From Coriobacteriaceae bacterium AM100-PB1-1D-6A (lineage in GTDB: Bacteria; Actinomycetota; Coriobacteriia; Coriobacteriales; Coriobacteriaceae): a stretch of 64,000 bases of DNA. This document shows, piece by piece, positions 7,972-17,682 of the stretch. The position numbers and the translations under genes are program-made. The notes beneath the pieces are model-generated. The model was not told where the DNA came from, did not search any database, and saw only the letters and a list, made by a program, of their open reading frames with translations. Positions within the stretch are counted from its first letter, which is position 1. Every line of letters starts with the position of its first letter. Where the stretch lies: the NCBI GenBank assembly GCA_027660625.1, contig JAQDNC010000001.1, positions 368,020 through 432,019 of the forward strand, in the 5' to 3' direction.

Positions 7972-8907
7972 ATGCTCGATCAGGCTTATTCTCGTCGTCA
8001 GTTCCTCGGCCTCGCTGGTGGTCTTGCCAGCATCGTCGGTCTCGGTCTCGTTGGTTGTGGCGGCTCCGGCGCATCCGACGCCGCCGCCAAGGGTAGCGCC
8101 GCCGCCGAGTCCGTCTCCGGCGAGGTGACCTACGACGGCGCCTCCTCGTTCCAAGCTCTCGTCGAGGCCGCTGCCGAGAAGTTCATGGATGCCAACCCCG
8201 ACGTCTCCGTCTCCGGTTCGGGCAACGGTTCGGGCAAGGGCCTGACCGCTGTCGCCGCCGGCACCGTTACCATCGGTAACTCCGACGTCTTTGCCGAGAC
8301 CAAGCTCGAGGCCGATCAGGTCAAGAACCTCGTTGACCACGAGGTCGCCGTTGTGGGTATGGGTCCCGTCGTCTCCAAGAACGTGAAGGTCGACGACCTG
8401 TCCCTCGAGCAGCTCAAGGGCATCTTCTCCGGCCAGATCACCAACTGGAAGGAGGTCGGCGGTGACGACGCTACCATCGTCGTCCTCAACCGCAAGGCCG
8501 GCTCCGGCACCCGCGCCACCTTCGAGGCCGCCGTCTTTGGCGATGAGGCCGTCGACTTTAAGGGCGACGCCGAGCTCGACAAGTCCGGCGATGTCCAGAC
8601 TCAGATGGGCAGCACCGACAACGCCATCTCCTACCTCGACTTCTCGCACTTCGATGACTCCAAGTTCAACGCCATCAAGGTCGAGGGCGTCGAGCCCAAG
8701 AGCGCAAACGTCACCGACGACTCCTTCAAGATCTGGGCTACCGAGCACATGTACTGCGCAAAGGACGCCGACGAGGCCACCAAGGCCTTCCTGGAGTTCA
8801 TGCTCTCCGACGACGTCCAGGGCAAGCTCGTCGAGGAGCAGGGCTTCATTCCCGTCTCTGCCATGAAGGTCGTCAAGGACGCCAGCGGCAAGGTCTCCTC
8901 TAAATAA
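7972..8907 (+). CDS. pstS: Phosphate ABC transporter substrate-binding lipoprotein PstS
   Basis: 311 aa. ATG 7972 was chosen because AAAGGAAG sits directly upstream. The N-terminus contains SRRQFL at residues 7-12, a twin-arginine (Tat) motif, followed by a hydrophobic stretch and the lipobox LVGC with Cys29. It is therefore probably a Tat-exported, lipid-anchored protein. The mature part has the PBP-like-2 phosphate-binding pattern: GASSFQ, GSGNGSGKG, the IGNSD strand, and NRKAGSGTRATFE, which contacts phosphate oxygens in PstS. First gene of pstSCAB. Phosphate starvation control is expected but I could not identify a PhoB/PhoP box. Confidence 0.92.
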   Translation: MLDQAYSRRQFLGLAGGLASIVGLGLVGCGGSGASDAAAKGSAAAESVSGEVTYDGASSFQALVEAAAEKFMDANPDVSVSGSGNGSGKGLTAVAAGTVTIGNSDVFAETKLEADQVKNLVDHEVAVVGMGPVVSKNVKVDDLSLEQLKGIFSGQITNWKEVGGDDATIVVLNRKAGSGTRATFEAAVFGDEAVDFKGDAELDKSGDVQTQMGSTDNAISYLDFSHFDDSKFNAIKVEGVEPKSANVTDDSFKIWATEHMYCAKDADEATKAFLEFMLSDDVQGKLVEEQGFIPVSAMKVVKDASGKVSSK

Positions 8908-8931
8908 GTAACCGCCCCGGAAAGGTTTGCA

Positions 8932-9840
8932 ATGGCAAAACAGCTGCCAAAGCGCGACCTTGAGAACGTGGGCCTGGGCGTCACGGGTGCGTGCGTAGCG
9001 CTCGTGACGCTTGTCGTTGCCGCGCTCATCTTTATGGTCGCCCAAAAGGGCCTCTCGGCTTTTGTCAAGGACGGCGTCTCGGTCGTCGAGTTCTTTGCCG
9101 GCACCAAGTGGGACCTGGCCAACACAGCCGAAAACGGCCTGCCTTATACCGGCGCCCTGCCCCTGATCGTCACCTCGTTTGCGGTCATGGTGCTCTCCAC
9201 GCTTATCGCGCTGCCCATCGCCATCGGCTCTGCCATCTTTGCGGTCGAGATCCAGCCTAAGTTTGGTTCCAAGATCTTTCAGCCGCTTATTGAGCTTTTG
9301 ACCGGCATTCCCTCGGTCGTCTTTGGCCTGATCGGCTTTCACGTGGTCGTCGGTCTTATGAAGAGCGTTTTCCACGTGAGCACGGGTCTGGGTATCTTGC
9401 CCGGCGCTATCGTGCTGGCAGTCATGATTCTGCCGACGATGACCACGCTTTCGGTCGATGGCCTGCGCGCTGTGCCCGACAGCTACCGTCAGGGCTCGCT
9501 CGCGCTGGGCTACACCCGCTGGCAGACCATCTGGCACGTGGTGCTCAAGTCCGCCATGCCGTCGCTCATGACCGCGGTCATCCTTGGCATGACCCGCGCC
9601 TTTGGCGAAACGCTCGCCGTGCGCATGGTTATCGGCGGCATCGAGGCCATGCCGACGTCGCTGCTGTCGCCGGCGTCCACCATCACCACCACGCTCACCA
9701 CGTCCATGGCGGTCTATGCCGAGGGCTCGGCCCAGGACGATGTCCTGTGGGCGCTCGGTTTGCTGCTGATGGGCATGAGCCTCATCTTCATCCTGATCAT
9801 CCATCTCATTGGCCGCAAGGGGGCGAAGGCTCGTGGCTAG
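8932..9840 (+). CDS. pstC: Phosphate ABC transporter permease PstC
   Basis: 302 aa, ATG after GGAAAGG, 24 bases downstream of pstS. About six membrane helices; the first covers roughly residues 18-40. The cytoplasmic EAA loop typical of ABC permeases is present around YRQGSLALGYTRWQTIWHVVLKSAMPSL. The order pstS-pstC-pstA-pstB and the LTGIPSVVFGLIG segment identify PstC. It forms the heteromeric inner-membrane channel with PstA that moves phosphate delivered by PstS. The stop codon overlaps the likely GTG start of pstA. Confidence 0.92.
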   Translation: MAKQLPKRDLENVGLGVTGACVALVTLVVAALIFMVAQKGLSAFVKDGVSVVEFFAGTKWDLANTAENGLPYTGALPLIVTSFAVMVLSTLIALPIAIGSAIFAVEIQPKFGSKIFQPLIELLTGIPSVVFGLIGFHVVVGLMKSVFHVSTGLGILPGAIVLAVMILPTMTTLSVDGLRAVPDSYRQGSLALGYTRWQTIWHVVLKSAMPSLMTAVILGMTRAFGETLAVRMVIGGIEAMPTSLLSPASTITTTLTTSMAVYAEGSAQDDVLWALGLLLMGMSLIFILIIHLIGRKGAKARG

Positions 9841-10755
9841 CATGCGCATCCATATCGACGAGGCAAGACTCGGGCGTGTCCAAAAGCAGGACCGCATCGC
9901 CACGGGCGTGCTGACGGCAATTGTCACCATCGTCATGCTCATCGTCGTCTCCATGGTGGCCTACATCCTGTTCGAGGGCATCTCGACGCTGTTCCAACCG
10001 GGCTTCCTCACGCAGCCCGCGCGCGCCAACGGAACCCAGGGCGGCGTGCTCTACCAGCTGTTCGACTCGTTCTACCTGCTGCTGATCACCTTAGGTATAT
10101 CGGTGCCCATCAGCCTGGGCGGCGCGGTGTTCTTGGTTGAGTACGCGCCGGACGGACCCATCCGCGACATCGCCTCCACCGCCATCGAGACGCTGTCCTC
10201 GCTGCCCTCCATTGTCGTGGGCATGTTCGGCTTTCTGGTGTTCTCGGTGCAGCTGGGCTGGAAGTACTCCATCATCTCCGGCGCCGTCGCGCTCACCATG
10301 TTCAACATCCCCATCCTGGTGCGCGTGATTCAGCAGGCGCTCGAGGACGTGCCGCAGGCCCAGCGCGATGCGTGCCTGGCCATGGGCCTCACTCGCTGGG
10401 AGGCCACACTGCACATCCTGATTCCCGAGGCCATGCCCGCCATCGTGACCGGCATCGTGCTTTCGGCCGGCCGCGTGTTTGGCGAGGCCGCGGCGCTGCT
10501 CTTTACCTCGGGCATGAGCTCGCCGGTTCGCCTGAACTTCTTGAGTTTTAACCTGTCGAGCCCCACCTGCGCCTGGAACGTGTTCCGTCCCGGCGAGTCG
10601 CTCGCCGTTCATATCTACAAGATCTATGGCGAGGGCAGCCCCGAGGCCCAGCAGATCGTCTGGGGCACCGCGGCACTGCTGATGATTTGCGTGCTGCTGT
10701 TTAACGTAGTCGCCCGTATCGTGGGCAAGCAACTGGCAAGGAGGATGACGGCCGA

Positions 10756-10759
<4 letters not shown>
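9833..10759 (+). CDS. pstA: Phosphate ABC transporter permease PstA
   Basis: About 308 aa. GTG 9833 is preferred because the AAGGGGG site at 9817-9823 fits it; ATG 9842 just after the pstC stop is the alternative. Membrane helices alternate with short loops. The conserved ALSSLPSIVVGMFG-like segment near the middle and the EAA loop (DACLAMGLTRWEATLHILIPEAMPAI) identify PstA. The gene overlaps pstC by 8 bases and pstB by the ATGA quartet at 10756-10759, so translation of the three is coupled. Confidence 0.9.
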
Positions 10760-11628
<869 letters not shown>

Positions 11629-11684
11629 TCCGGGACATGCTTGAGGCCCGCGGCGGCCACGGCCCCCGCGGGACTGATTGGAGA

Positions 11685-11721
11685 GGCGGGTCATCTCTTT
11701 TGCGAGATGGCCCGCCTTTTT
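11685..11721 (+). terminator. pst operon terminator
   Basis: The arms are GGCGGG-T-CATCTC at 11685-11697 and GAGATG-G-CCCGCC at 11704-11716. A run of five T follows, forming a classical rho-independent terminator 57 bases after the pstB stop. Confidence 0.85.
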
Positions 11722-11738
11722 GCTCTGCGACCGAAACG

Positions 11739-11773
11739 ACCACCACAAAGGGGACAGGCACCTTCGTGGTGGT
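11739..11773 (+). repeat. GGGACAGG-core hairpin, ACCACCAC family, copy 1
   Basis: Arms ACCACCACAAAG and CTTCGTGGTGGT (one mismatch) enclose the core GGGACAGGCAC. It lies between the pst terminator and the ABC-F gene. Further copies are at 22818, 40283, 41240, 42819 and 43225. Confidence 0.85.
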
Positions 11774-11833
11774 TTGGGGTGGGGCTCGCTGCTATCATGG
11801 ACAACGTTGAATTTCTACGAAGGAGCAGGGCAT

Positions 11834-13693
11834 ATGGCGATTCTTTTGGGATGCGATTCCATCAGCCTAGAGTTTCCCACCAAGCATATTTTCGATAGCG
11901 TGACGCTCGGCGTGGGCGAGGGCGACCGCATTGGTATTGTCGGTAAAAACGGCGACGGCAAGTCGACGCTGCTGAGCGTGCTCGCCGGCACGCTGGAACC
12001 CGACGACGGACGCGTGACGCACCGCCGCGGCACCACGATCGGACTGCTCGGCCAAAAGGACAACCTGGTCGATACCGACACCGTGCATCATGCCGTCGTG
12101 GGCGACGCGCCCGAGTATGAGTGGGCGTCGAGTCCGCGTACGCGCCAGATTCTGGCCGGCCTCATCAGCGATGTGCCCTGGGAAGGCACAGTGGGCGAGC
12201 TTTCGGGCGGTCAGCGCCGTCGCGTGGACCTTGCGCGCCTGCTGATTGGCGACTACGACGTGCTCATGCTCGACGAGCCCACCAACCACCTGGACATGCG
12301 TACCATCAACTGGCTTGCGCGTCACTTAAAGGCCCGCTGGCAGCGCGGTCAGGGCGCCATGCTCGTGGTCACGCATGACCGCTGGTTCTTGGACGAGGTC
12401 TGCACCAGCATGTGGGAGGTCCACGACGGCCAAGTCGACCCCTTCGAGGGCGGCTACTCGGCCTACATCCTGCAGCGCGTGGAGCGCGATCGCATGGCCG
12501 CGGTTACCGAGGAGCGCCGTCGCAACATGGCGCGCAAGGAGCTCGCGTGGCTGAGCCGCGGCGCCCAGGCGCGTTCCACCAAGCCCAAGTTTCGCGTGGA
12601 TGCCGCTCGCGAGCTGATTGCCGACGTGCCGCCTGTGCGCGACGAGCTGGAGCTCAAGCGCCTGGCGGTGAGCCGTCTGGGCAAGCAGGTTATCGACGTG
12701 GTCGACGTGGACGCCGGCTATGCGGATACCGACGGCGCGCCCAAGCAGGTGCTCTCCGACGTGACCTGGCTCATTGGTGCGGGCGACCGCTATGGTCTTT
12801 TGGGCGAGAACGGCGCCGGCAAGTCGACGCTGCTCGACGTGATCCAGGGCAAGATCGCGCCCCTGCGCGGTCGCGTGAAGATTGGCCAGACGGTGCGCTT
12901 TGGCGTGCTGTCGCAGCAGCTCGAAGAGCTCGAGCCCTACATGGGCGACACGATCCGCGAGGTGCTCAGCAACTATAAGAAGTACTACGTCATCGACGGC
13001 AAGGAGACTTCGCCCGAGAAGCTCTGCGAGCGTCTGGGCTTTACGACGCAGCAGCTCTGGAGCCGCATCGGCGATCTTTCGGGCGGCCAGCGCCGTCGCC
13101 TGTCGCTGCTGCTGACAATCCTGGACGAGCCCAACGTGCTCATCCTGGACGAGCCCGGCAACGACCTCGATACCGACATGCTGGCGATTGTCGAGGATCT
13201 GCTCGACGGCTGGCCTGGCACGCTGATCCTAGTGACGCACGACCGTTTCCTCATGGAGCGCGTGACCGACCAGCAGTGGGCGCTGCTCGACGGCCACCTG
13301 ACGCATATGCCCGGCGGCGTGGATCAGTACCTGCGCCTGTGCAACGCCACCGCCGAGGGCGAGCCCGTGGGCGCGCCGAGCGCCAAGACCGGCACGTTCG
13401 ACACCGGCGCCGCAGCGGTTGCGGCCGAAAAGCCCAAGACGAGCGGGCAGCCCAATGGCCTTTCCAACGCCGAACGCCAGAAGCTTCGCCGCGAGGTGAG
13501 TTCGCTCGAGCGCAAGATGGAGACGCAGCGCGCTCGCGTGGAGGAGGCCGAGGCCGCCATGGCCCAGGTCGATCCCACCAACTACACGGCGCTGGGCGAG
13601 CAGCAGGCAAAGATCGACGAGGCCCACGCCGCCATGGACGAGCTGGAGATGGCGTGGCTCGAGGCGAGCGAAAAGCTCGAGGGCGAGGAGTAG
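11834..13693 (+). CDS. ABC-F family ATPase (Uup/EttA-like)
   Basis: 619 aa. ATG 11834 was chosen for its AAGGAG site; a longer in-frame extension covers the upstream hairpin. Two ABC cassettes are present without membrane segments. The first has Walker A GKNGDGKST at 37-45, LSGGQRRRVDLARLL and LDEPTNHLD. The second has GENGAGKST, LSGGQRRRLSLLL and LDEPGNDLD (the usual TNHLD is altered to GNDLD). A charged coiled coil at about 540-619 (LRREVSSLERKMETQRARVEEAEAAM in part) is typical of the Uup group. ABC-F proteins act on ribosomes in the cytoplasm to relieve stalls or antibiotics. The precise subfamily is uncertain. Confidence 0.88.
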   Translation: MAILLGCDSISLEFPTKHIFDSVTLGVGEGDRIGIVGKNGDGKSTLLSVLAGTLEPDDGRVTHRRGTTIGLLGQKDNLVDTDTVHHAVVGDAPEYEWASSPRTRQILAGLISDVPWEGTVGELSGGQRRRVDLARLLIGDYDVLMLDEPTNHLDMRTINWLARHLKARWQRGQGAMLVVTHDRWFLDEVCTSMWEVHDGQVDPFEGGYSAYILQRVERDRMAAVTEERRRNMARKELAWLSRGAQARSTKPKFRVDAARELIADVPPVRDELELKRLAVSRLGKQVIDVVDVDAGYADTDGAPKQVLSDVTWLIGAGDRYGLLGENGAGKSTLLDVIQGKIAPLRGRVKIGQTVRFGVLSQQLEELEPYMGDTIREVLSNYKKYYVIDGKETSPEKLCERLGFTTQQLWSRIGDLSGGQRRRLSLLLTILDEPNVLILDEPGNDLDTDMLAIVEDLLDGWPGTLILVTHDRFLMERVTDQQWALLDGHLTHMPGGVDQYLRLCNATAEGEPVGAPSAKTGTFDTGAAAVAAEKPKTSGQPNGLSNAERQKLRREVSSLERKMETQRARVEEAEAAMAQVDPTNYTALGEQQAKIDEAHAAMDELEMAWLEASEKLEGEE

Positions 13694-13699
13694 ACGAGG

Positions 13700-14470
13700 A
13701 TGATCGGGGCCGCGTTTTTCGATATCGACGGCACGCTGCTGAGCTTTAAGACCCACCGGATTCCGGCGTCGGCGCAGCAGGTGCTCGACAGCTTTCACGA
13801 GCAGGGGATTGCGTGCGTGATCGCTACGGGCCGTCCGACCTACCAGATGCCGGACTGGCTGTTCGACCTTGGCTGGGATGCGTACATTACGCTTTCGGGT
13901 CAGCATTGCTTTGATGCCAGTGGTGTTTACCGCAGCTGCCCGATCGATCCGGACGATGTTGCGGTGATCGTGGACCAGGTGGCTCAGGGGCGCTACGACT
14001 CGCTGTGCATGCAGGGCGAGAACTCGTTTGTGAACCGCCTGTCCGAGCGCGTGGTGGCGGCCGGCAACAACGCGGGAATCGTCTACCACGAGGAGCCGTT
14101 TGACCACGCCTTCGACGCGCCGGTCTACCAGTTTTGCGCGTTTGTGGATCCGGCCGACGAGCATATCGTGACCGATGCGGTGTCGCATTCGCTCACGACG
14201 CGCTGGTGCGATCTGTTCTGCGACATTATCCCTGCCAACGGCGGCAAGGATCTGGGCGTTGCGGCGACGCTGGAGCGCCTGGGCGTCGACGTGAGCGAAG
14301 CGATTGCCTTTGGCGATGGCGAGAACGACCTGTCGATGTTTGGAGCCGTGGGCACCAGTGTTGCCATGGGCAACGCGCAGGATACTGTGAAGGCCGCAGC
14401 GACCTACGTAACGACCGCCGTAGACGACGACGGCATCTACAACGCCGCAAAGCACTTCGGGCTGGTGTAG
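13700..14470 (+). CDS. HAD superfamily (Cof-type) phosphatase
   Basis: 256 aa, starting 6 bases after the ABC-F gene with a GAGG site. Motif I is FDIDGTLLS at the N-terminus (nucleophile Asp), with IATGRPTYQ as motif II. The final motif is GDGENDLSMF near residue 205, which binds magnesium. The insertion between motifs II and III is the C2B cap seen in Cof-type sugar- or nucleotide-phosphate phosphatases. The substrate cannot be deduced. Probably co-transcribed with the ABC-F gene. Confidence 0.85.
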   Translation: MIGAAFFDIDGTLLSFKTHRIPASAQQVLDSFHEQGIACVIATGRPTYQMPDWLFDLGWDAYITLSGQHCFDASGVYRSCPIDPDDVAVIVDQVAQGRYDSLCMQGENSFVNRLSERVVAAGNNAGIVYHEEPFDHAFDAPVYQFCAFVDPADEHIVTDAVSHSLTTRWCDLFCDIIPANGGKDLGVAATLERLGVDVSEAIAFGDGENDLSMFGAVGTSVAMGNAQDTVKAAATYVTTAVDDDGIYNAAKHFGLV

Positions 14471-14480
14471 CTGCGGATTC

Positions 14481-14545
14481 GGCACTTGGGGACGTTCCTT
14501 TTCTGCCGGCAGTTGGGGACACTCCTTGCGGGGCGTCCCCATTTT
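14481..14545 (+). repeat. GGGGACGTTCC-type composite repeat, copy 1
   Basis: Shares a unit of about 47 bases with 38318-38392 and 51221-51268. It starts GGCACTTGGGGACGTTCC, continues with TGCCGGCA, then GGGGACACTCCTT. GGGGCGTCCCC follows and ends in a T-rich tract, so this copy may also terminate the HAD gene. Confidence 0.7.
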
Positions 14546-14574
14546 GTTTTCGTCCCGCATGTTTTGTGAAACAC

Positions 14575-14655
14575 GGCTAACTTTTAGGCAAAGTAGTAAG
14601 ACATGGGCAACTTTTTCGGTAAAGTAAATCAAGCAAAAGTATCCAAAGGCTAACT
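14575..14655 (+). promoter_or_regulatory. Regulatory region of the DtxR-type gene with repeated GGCTAACT
   Basis: GGCTAACT occurs at 14575-14582 and again at 14648-14655. The first is part of an imperfect dyad (GGCTAAC, two bases, TTAGGC) that resembles half-sites of DtxR/IdeR boxes. Autoregulation by the following gene is possible but unproven. Confidence 0.35.
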
Positions 14656-14679
14656 AGAAGCCATCGCGAAAGGCGGCCC

Positions 14680-15069
14680 ATGGCCCTGCGTGAATCCGGA
14701 GAAGACTATCTCGAATCGATCTACGTTCTATCGGAACGTCAGGGCATCGTGCGCTCGATCGACGTTGCCGAATACTTGGGCGTAACCAAAGCAAGCGTCT
14801 CTAAAGCCATGGCGGCCTTGGAGAGCACCGGCTACGTGGAGATGGGCAAACGCGACGTGCATCTGACGGAACGCGGTCTTGAGGTTGCCCGTCAAATGTG
14901 GGAGCGCCACTGCTTTTTTGTAGGTCTGCTAGAGGACGCAGGCGTAACGCCCGAGGTCGCGTCGCAAGAGGGCTGCCACATGGAGCACTGCCTGAGCGAG
15001 GAGAGCTTCGAGAAGCTAAGATCGATGCTGAGACGGGAAGATGTAGCGGGTCCAACAACAGAAGCCTAA
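14680..15069 (+). CDS. DtxR/MntR-family metal-dependent regulator
   Basis: 129 aa, ATG after GAAAGGCGG. Residues 1-62 are the winged helix (GEDYLESIYVLSE, VAEYLGVTKASVSKAMAALE). Residues 63-120 are the dimerisation/metal region with RHCFFVGLLEDAGV and CHMEHCLSEESFEKL, whose Cys/His/Glu residues match the metal ligands of MntR/IdeR relatives. The C-terminal SH3-like domain of long DtxR proteins is absent, so it belongs to the short MntR-like group. It would bind DNA when loaded with iron or manganese. Target genes in the window are uncertain; see the candidate box at 22065. Confidence 0.85.
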   Translation: MALRESGEDYLESIYVLSERQGIVRSIDVAEYLGVTKASVSKAMAALESTGYVEMGKRDVHLTERGLEVARQMWERHCFFVGLLEDAGVTPEVASQEGCHMEHCLSEESFEKLRSMLRREDVAGPTTEA

Positions 15070-15205
15070 CTGACCCACAGTAGCGCGGAGTTCACGCAAA
15101 GCGCGAACCAGCGACCGGGACCAGCGGCCCTTTCGGCCAAGTCCATTTCAGCAAAGGAACCCCGCCAGCAAGCGATGCCCAAGAACCGCCAGCTGTGTCA
15201 ATGCA

Positions 15206-15332
15206 GGCCGGGGCCGGGCTTGGTTTTGAAAACACTCCGCAGCGCGAGGCCCGCCTTTCCGTTGCTCCGCAGGAGCAAGAAAGACGGGCCTCATGCGCGA
15301 GGACGTTTTCAAAACCAAGCCCGGCCCCGGCC
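15206..15332. repeat. Large 127-base hairpin element
   Basis: Perfect 28-base outer arms at 15206-15233 and 15305-15332 (beginning GGCCGGGGCCGGGCTTGG). Inside them is a second stem of GAGGCCCG-C-CTTTC paired with GAAAG-A-CGGGCCTC, and an apical TTGCTCC/GGAGCAA. It lies between the convergent DtxR-type gene and the P-type ATPase gene and could terminate both. Its length and perfection exceed a normal terminator, so it may be a mobile repeat. Confidence 0.75.
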
Positions 15333-15348
15333 GGAGGGACCACGAGCG

Positions 15349-17301
15349 CTACAGGTTCTTGACACCCATCGCGCGCATGGCGTTCAGGATGGCGATGATC
15401 GCCACGCCTACGTCGCCAAAGACGGCAAGCCACATATTGGCGATACCCAGCGCTGCCAGCACAAGGATCAGCAGCTTAATGCCCAGCGCAAAGATTATGT
15501 TCTGCCAAACAATCGACATGGTCTTGCGCGCCACGCGGATCGCGCGGGAAATGTTGGACGGCTTGTCGTCCATCAGCACCACGTCGGCGGCCTCGATCGC
15601 GGCGTCGGAGCCCATGGCGCCCATGGCAATGCCCACATCGGCGCGCGTAAGCACAGGAGCGTCGTTGATACCGTCGCCGACAAAGGCGAGCTTGCCCTTG
15701 CCACTTTCGGCCGCGAGTAGCGCCTCAACGCGCTCGACCTTGTCGCCCGGCAGGAGCTGCGCGTGGAACTCGTCGAGACCGAGTTGCTTGGCCACAGACG
15801 CTGCAACCTCCTCGCGGTCGCCCGTGAGCATGACGGTGCGGTTGATACCGGCGGCATGCAGGTCGCGAATCGTTTGCTCCGCATCGGCCTTAACGGTGTC
15901 TGCAATCACGATGTGGCCGGCGTACACGCCGTCAACGAGCACGTGGAGGATCGTGCCGACAACCTCACAGTCCGGTGCTTCAACGCCGGCCGCGGCGAGC
16001 ATCTTGGCGTTGCCAACGACGACGTGCTTGCCGTCGATGGTTGCCGTCACGCCGTGGCCCGCGTCGTTGGCGGAGTCGCTCACGCGCTTGGGGTCGACCT
16101 CGCCCTGGTAGGCGTCGCGCACGGACTGCGCGATGGGGTGATCGAAGAACGACTCAGCAAGGGCTGCGACTTCGAGCAGCGACTGCTCGGTATAGCCAGC
16201 CTCGGGGTGCACCGCGACGACTGAGAACGTGCCGTTGGTGAGGGTGCCCGTTTTGTCGAAGACGATGGTGTCCACGTCGGCGAGCGTCTCGAGGTAGTTG
16301 GAGCCCTTGATGAGAACGCCCAGCTTGGACGCGCCGCCGATGCCGCCAAAGAAACTCAACGGTACGCTGATCACGAGGGCGCACGGGCAGCTGACGACCA
16401 GGAAGGTCAGGCCGCGCAGGATCCAATCGGACCAAGCGCCAGTCACCAGGCCGCCGCCAAGCGCGAGCACCGCGGCAGCGCCAGTGACGGCGGGGGTGTA
16501 GACGCGGGCAAAGCGCGTGATGAAGTTCTCGGTGCGCGCCTTCTTTTCGCTGGCATTCTCCACGAGCTCCAGAACACGCGCGACGGTTGACTCGCCAAAG
16601 GGCTTGGTGGTGCGCACGTGGATGAGGCCCGTCATGTTGATGCAGCCGCTGATGATATCGTCGCCGGTCTTGGCGGGGCGGGGGACTGACTCGCCCGTGA
16701 GCGCGGCGGTGTCGAGCTGGGTTTCGCCCTCGACGATGACGCCGTCGATAGGCACGCGCTCGCCGGGCTTGACCACGATCACGGTGCCGACGGCGATGTC
16801 ATCGGGAAAGACCTGTTCGAGTGTGCCGTCGGCTTGCTCGACGTTAGCGTAGTCGGGCGCGATGTCCATCATGGCACTGATCGACTTGCGGCTCTTGCCC
16901 ACGGCGTATGCCTGGAACAACTCGCCGACCTGGTAGAACAGCATGACGGCGGCGCCTTCGGCCATGTTCGGGTCGGTGTCGGGGAAGAGCACCATGGCAA
17001 ACGCGCCGATGGTCGCGACGGCCATGAGGAAGCTCTCGTCGAAGGCCTTGCCGCGGCGGATGTTATTGAATGCCTTTTGCAGTACGTCGTAGCCGGCAAT
17101 CAAAAACGGCACGAGGAACAGCGCGAAGCTGGCGTAGATGTTGCCGGGCTCCCCAAATGCGATAGTGAGGGCGCCGAGCTCGTCGAGGGCATAAACAACG
17201 GCAAAAATGCCCAGTGCTACCAGGATGCGGTTGCGCTTGTGCTCAAGGGACTCTTTCTTCTTGCGCTTCTTCTTTTTCTTTTTGGGGTCGGCGGCTGCCA
17301 T
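15349..17301 (-). CDS. Heavy-metal P1B-type ATPase (Zn2+/Cd2+/Pb2+ exporter, CadA/ZntA-like)
   Basis: 650 aa, ATG preceded by GGGAGG. It has an N-terminal lysine-rich tail (PKKKKKKRKKK) instead of the usual CxxC metal-binding domain. The transport helix holds SCPCAL, the P1B CPC motif. Phosphorylation occurs at DKTGT. GDGINDAPVL near the C-terminus completes the P-type set. The IB-2 (Zn/Cd) assignment rests on CPC with the downstream K and DxG-like residues and on the adjacent SmtB-like repressor. The missing metal-binding domain is encoded as the separate gene at 17401-17619. An ArsR-type operator lies at 17325-17342 in its upstream region. Confidence 0.9.
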   Translation of the reverse strand: MAAADPKKKKKKRKKKESLEHKRNRILVALGIFAVVYALDELGALTIAFGEPGNIYASFALFLVPFLIAGYDVLQKAFNNIRRGKAFDESFLMAVATIGAFAMVLFPDTDPNMAEGAAVMLFYQVGELFQAYAVGKSRKSISAMMDIAPDYANVEQADGTLEQVFPDDIAVGTVIVVKPGERVPIDGVIVEGETQLDTAALTGESVPRPAKTGDDIISGCINMTGLIHVRTTKPFGESTVARVLELVENASEKKARTENFITRFARVYTPAVTGAAAVLALGGGLVTGAWSDWILRGLTFLVVSCPCALVISVPLSFFGGIGGASKLGVLIKGSNYLETLADVDTIVFDKTGTLTNGTFSVVAVHPEAGYTEQSLLEVAALAESFFDHPIAQSVRDAYQGEVDPKRVSDSANDAGHGVTATIDGKHVVVGNAKMLAAAGVEAPDCEVVGTILHVLVDGVYAGHIVIADTVKADAEQTIRDLHAAGINRTVMLTGDREEVAASVAKQLGLDEFHAQLLPGDKVERVEALLAAESGKGKLAFVGDGINDAPVLTRADVGIAMGAMGSDAAIEAADVVLMDDKPSNISRAIRVARKTMSIVWQNIIFALGIKLLILVLAALGIANMWLAVFGDVGVAIIAILNAMRAMGVKNL

Positions 17302-17324
17302 GATTCAAACCTCCCATTTGAGTG

Positions 17325-17342
17325 TATGAACACTTGCTCATA
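17325..17342 (-). promoter_or_regulatory. ArsR/SmtB-type operator upstream of the metal ATPase
   Basis: TATGAACACTTGCTCATA resembles the two operators at 18066-18120 and the 12-2-12 sites of zinc/cadmium SmtB-family repressors. It lies 24 bases upstream of the ATPase start, suggesting a second regulated promoter inside the cluster. Confidence 0.6.
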
Positions 17343-17400
17343 TAATTTCGCGAGCAAAGGCCGCGGCAAGCGCGGCCTTACAGGTCAACGTGTGCGCGGG

Positions 17401-17619
17401 TTAGAGAATGATCTCGCAGTCCGGCTCGGCGTCGGCGGTGAACTCAACGACGCGGTCCAGGACCTCGTCGAACTTGGCGTCGTCGGCCTCGAGCGTCAGC
17501 TTCTGGGTCATAAAGTTGACCGAAACGGACTTGACGCCATCGAGCTTAGCCAGCTCGTCCTGAAGTTCACGCGCGCAGTTGGCGCAATCGATCTCGTCGA
17601 GCTTAAACTGCTTTTTCAT
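17401..17619 (-). CDS. Stand-alone HMA domain metal-binding protein
   Basis: 72 aa with a GGAACC-type leader. It is a single ferredoxin-like heavy-metal-associated domain with the binding motif DCANC at residues 11-15, followed by ARELQDELAKLDGVKSVSV and the C-terminal CEIIL. Such domains deliver or sense soft metals for P1B ATPases. Here it probably replaces the N-terminal metal-binding domain missing from the ATPase at 15349-17301. It sits between the repressor and ATPase genes on the same strand. Confidence 0.88.
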   Translation of the reverse strand: MKKQFKLDEIDCANCARELQDELAKLDGVKSVSVNFMTQKLTLEADDAKFDEVLDRVVEFTADAEPDCEIIL

Positions 17620-17682
17620 GGTGGGTTCCTTTCCCCGTTTTTGCGGCTTGGGTGCAGGCCGCGCTGGTACCGTGGTTGGTCG

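Noticed and set aside
7858..9954. 698-codon open frame on the minus strand opposite pstS, pstC and pstA
   Set aside because: Its product is low-complexity and Gly/Asp/His-rich, it has no ribosome site, and the opposite strand encodes intact PstS/PstC. GC-biased codon use creates such antisense frames.
11867..14632. Several long minus-strand frames opposite the ABC-F and HAD genes
   Set aside because: Both plus-strand genes have complete motif sets; the antisense frames have shadow-type composition.
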